64,000 nt of DNA from Apostichopus japonicus (taxonomy: Eukaryota > Echinodermata > Holothuroidea > Aspidochirotida > Stichopodidae), in contig NC_092583.1 in NCBI RefSeq assembly GCF_037975245.1, positions 12,891,264 to 12,955,263 of the forward strand, in the 5' to 3' direction. Shown piece by piece: positions 61,090 to 64,000 of this stretch. The notes below the pieces were generated by a model that did not search any database, was not told the origin of the DNA, and was given only the letters and a program-made list of their open reading frames with translations. The position numbers were made by a program, and so were the translations under genes. Numbering within the stretch: the stretch's first letter is position 1; each line of letters starts with the position of its first letter.

Positions 61090-61308
61090 CGTTTGGAACC
61101 ACAGTGAAAAGTGGATCGTGTTATAAATCGGTAGCAATGTGCTATTAGGATTACAACTGAAGATATGTGTATTCCCAACAAATACAGTTTGATGCATTTT
61201 TGTTGGGATTACACATATCCTCAGTTCTTACTGTAATCCTAGTAGCTGCATATGCTACCGATGTATCAGATTTATCAGCACGATCCAGTCTTAATGTGGT
61301 ACACAACT
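61090..61308. repeat. 220-bp foldback (long imperfect hairpin)
   Basis: The left arm (about 61090-61181) and right arm (about 61198-61308) are inverted copies. Shared blocks are TGGATCGTG, ATCGGTAGCA, CTA-TAGGATTACA, ACTGA-GATATGTGTA and CCCAACAA. The loop is about 16 nt. Several indels show age. It could be a foldback MITE or an inverted duplication; a transcript would form a long imperfect hairpin. Confidence 0.88.
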
Positions 61309-62877
61309 TTAAGACACCTGTTTAAATAGCCCATAAATACCACCTCTATATACAAACCGATACCAAGGTATCAGATTGTTTGTGTCCAAAGTACATCAGA
61401 TGTAAACAACGTTTAATATCAGTTACATACATGTAATAGTCCACTTGAGACACACACTCAACAACGACTGCAGTTAACTTATGTTCTTTTCTATAGTGTT
61501 TCGTGCTTCTAATCCATGTTTGAACAATGCAAGCTTCCGTGTTTGCGTTTATTTAAATAAGTTACTGTTTTTATATAAACCGAATTCCCTTTCTTTCCAG
61601 CCACCAAATTCTCCCCAGTAAACTGTTTGTACTGTGGTGATTTACTGCTGCACAAAATAGTCTATATGAACTATTCCTTCAGACGCCGCGAAAGCCGGTC
61701 CAATTAGTGAGTAATTAGAACTGATTGGTTCATAACGATTAAAAAACAAAGCATACACGTAGCACATAATTATGTCAGGTCTTCACAATTCTCCATGCAC
61801 AAATCGATTTAAACAACCCTTTTTTTAACACGTCTGTGATCTCATTAACGTTTACCAATTTGTGCAGTGAGGACTGATGACGTCAGAGTGCATCCGTCAC
61901 TGTTATCTTAAATGCTGTTTAGTCTCTTGAATGATGAGAGAAATTAATAAAGCAAAAAAAATGGATTACCAGTAATTAACAATTAATCTGAATCGAAAAC
62001 TTGCACGTCATCAGTGACATTAACGAAGCATGCTATTTCGCCGTCTTTTGAATGGAATACCCTGTCGTGCTATGACTTTATTAAACGTTGCAGATTCATC
62101 AAAAGACATTACAATGAAGAGGTTGCTTGCGTTTCACTGATAATAAATTGTAAAAGATTTGAACAACTCTTATCTTGTGAAATCACCTGGTAATGTGGCC
62201 AAAATATTCCAAAAGATTACGGACAAAACTCCCAATTAGCTGTTAGAGCTCTGTAATCACAGCCACCTTCTTCACCCTTTTTTTGAAGATCTGAAAATGT
62301 GAACTGTTAGGTGTCTGAATCATGCATGAATGACTACAATGACCCATCATCCTATCCCAGCCTCATCCAACCCCTGCCCCCCCCCCTCCGCTATCCTGCC
62401 CCTACTTTAAATGATATATACAATTTGTATGTCATGCGACCTTTGAACTCAACTGGCCAATTTGGAGGAGAAATCTCCAATCACCACTCGTGATTCGAAA
62501 CCGTTATAGTTAGAGCAGGGAGTCGTCCATAACAACTCCCTGGTTGGAGGCTATCATCATTCACGAGTAAGCAGTCTAACGATCCTTAATAAGATAGTCG
62601 ATGAGTATCTTCAAACTTCTGTGACTTGACTTATATCTGCTCTAATAATTTACGAAACAGGTCAATTACACGCACTCGTTACGGTTATCGACGTAACATC
62701 GATAGGGTCAACAACTTTTTTTCTTTTCTTTGTTTAACATAACGAAACTCTGTTGGGTAGAAAGTCCTTAAAGTCGATAGGGTTAATGGCAAAAACCCGC
62801 GGATAGATTTCCAAATGTGGGTATGAGCATGTGCATCAACAGTAGCATCAATCATGAATAAATCAGAATAACTAAGA
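61309..62877. other. Non-coding, no gene seen
   Basis: No exon or repeat family recognised. A short poly-C run lies near 62379. Confidence 0.4.
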
Positions 62878-63222
62878 GTATGAATATGGGTATGAACATA
62901 AGAATGAGTATGAACATACGAATGAGTATGAACATGATGTTTAAATCTGAATGAGCAAAGCTTGCAAGAATGAGTATCATTATGAGTATGCATTTAAACA
63001 TGAGTAACACAATAAGAACGAGAATTGGGATAAGTATGACCATAAGAATGAGTATGAACACAACAATGAGTATGAACACAAAAATAAGTAAGAACATAAG
63101 AATGCGTATGAACACAGCAATGAGTATGAACATAAGAATGAGTATAAACATGAGAATGAGTATGACATTTCAACCGAGGTGAGTATGAAATGAGCATGAA
63201 TATATGAATGAGTAAGAATATG
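62878..63222 (+). repeat. 18-bp minisatellite
   Basis: The unit is approximately AATGAGTATGAACATAAG, with an interruption at about 62937-62970. As 18 is a multiple of 3, both strands read open; the minus-strand hydrophobic (MFILIL-like) and His-rich (VHTHSY-like) frames and the Met-rich plus-strand frame are artefacts. Confidence 0.9.
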
Positions 63223-64000
63223 ATGCCTGTATTAGATTAAGCAATACCAAGTTAACATACACGAATGCTGTACCCCTCCGTAAATTGCTGGTGCCAACTC
63301 CCAATACCATAGTATACACAAATGTACTACTATTGAATGCCAACGTGATTATTTAACTATAGGCTCGTTAATGGCTTATTATTCAAAAATAATAACAACA
63401 TTTTGTTGTATCAAGGAAAAGATAATTGCTAGGTTTTCCTCCAGATTCGTTGACATTAAAACATTCTCAAGTATCTGTCGATGGTCCAACGAACTTTTAA
63501 TTGCCACTTACGTGTAATTATATCCCCTATATCCTCAAAGAAGGATAAAATGAAACAAATTGTAAACTAATTAACAGCTTGTATATGTATGTAAGAAGGG
63601 ATATATTAGCCGTGCCAATGTTATAGGCTTACATCATATATCACCGGGCTTAAGAACCCTTCAGATAGTTACAGAAATATTCGTTATTATAATATTAATA
63701 TTATTATTAGTTATATACATGACAAAGGTTGAGCTGATATTTGTTCAAACTGGTTGTGACATCATATGCACTCTGCCCAGAGATGTGTATGTCCATCGGC
63801 GTGCACTAAGAGTGCCGTTACGCGGGGGGGGGGTGATGCCCTCACCGATCGTCAATCGGGGGGGGTGATGGTTCAGTCGGTAGATTTTTGCATTGCGCCG
63901 TGGAAGAATTGGACCATTGCTGCCTTCCTTCTGTCTCCTTTGTTAAATTTTGGTGCGATTAAAGTTTGACATAGTGCAACATTTTGAGACTCTTGAAGCA
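63223..64000. other. Non-coding, no gene seen
   Basis: Contains a short duplication GGGGGGGTGATG (about 63826-63837 and 63858-63869). The frame 63766-63969 lies across these G runs and has no support. Confidence 0.4.

Noticed and set aside
62685-63197. Hydrophobic (MFILIL) and His-rich (VHTHSY) minus-strand frames
   Set aside because: Product of the 18-bp tandem repeat, whose length is a multiple of three.

Overview
The window is AT-rich eukaryotic nuclear DNA. It has almost no protein-coding content but carries spliced exons with GT/AG borders, degenerate non-LTR retrotransposons (LINEs), tRNA-derived SINEs, short inverted-repeat DNA transposons (MITEs) and several kinds of tandem repeat. 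The mix suggests a marine invertebrate, possibly an echinoderm such as a sea cucumber. That is an impression from repeat style, not a proof, and nothing points to bacterial or viral DNA.

Left part (1-26 kb). One plus-strand gene can be supported from its last three coding exons (16197-16283, 19248-19386, 24727-24832), which join in phase to a short, charged C-terminal region I do not recognise. A possible first exon ends at 1530. The last intron (5.3 kb) is almost entirely a 65-bp minisatellite of about 70 units that begins some 30 nt after the splice donor. Introns and flanks also hold a 610-bp TTAA-flanked MITE, a 1.7-kb inverted repeat with a LINE 3' end, a SINE and a minisatellite inside it, a 366-bp TTAA MITE, a hAT-like MITE, three tandem arrays built on about 127-152 bp periods, and a decayed reverse transcriptase.

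Middle (26-44.4 kb). A satellite array of about 20 monomers of 860-868 bp fills 27.2-44.35 kb. Its core is a higher-order repeat of three monomer types (period 2593-2594 bp, four copies), flanked by more diverged monomers. Every monomer contains a perfect 16-bp inverted repeat, and the right edge ends in short repeats of one arm. A displaced monomer fragment lies about 0.9 kb before the array.

Right part (44.4-64 kb). This region holds a complete hAT-type MITE with a perfect 8-bp target duplication, a second copy of the 9.3-kb TTAA MITE, a tRNA-derived SINE, minisatellites (about 75, 20 and 18 bp), long (TA)n tracts, a frameshifted LINE with recognisable GVPQG and YVDD motifs, a statistically unusual long open frame at 57.2-57.95 kb, and a 220-bp foldback. 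No operons, CRISPR arrays or functional RNA genes were seen. Nearly all short open frames are chance or are by-products of tandem repeats.
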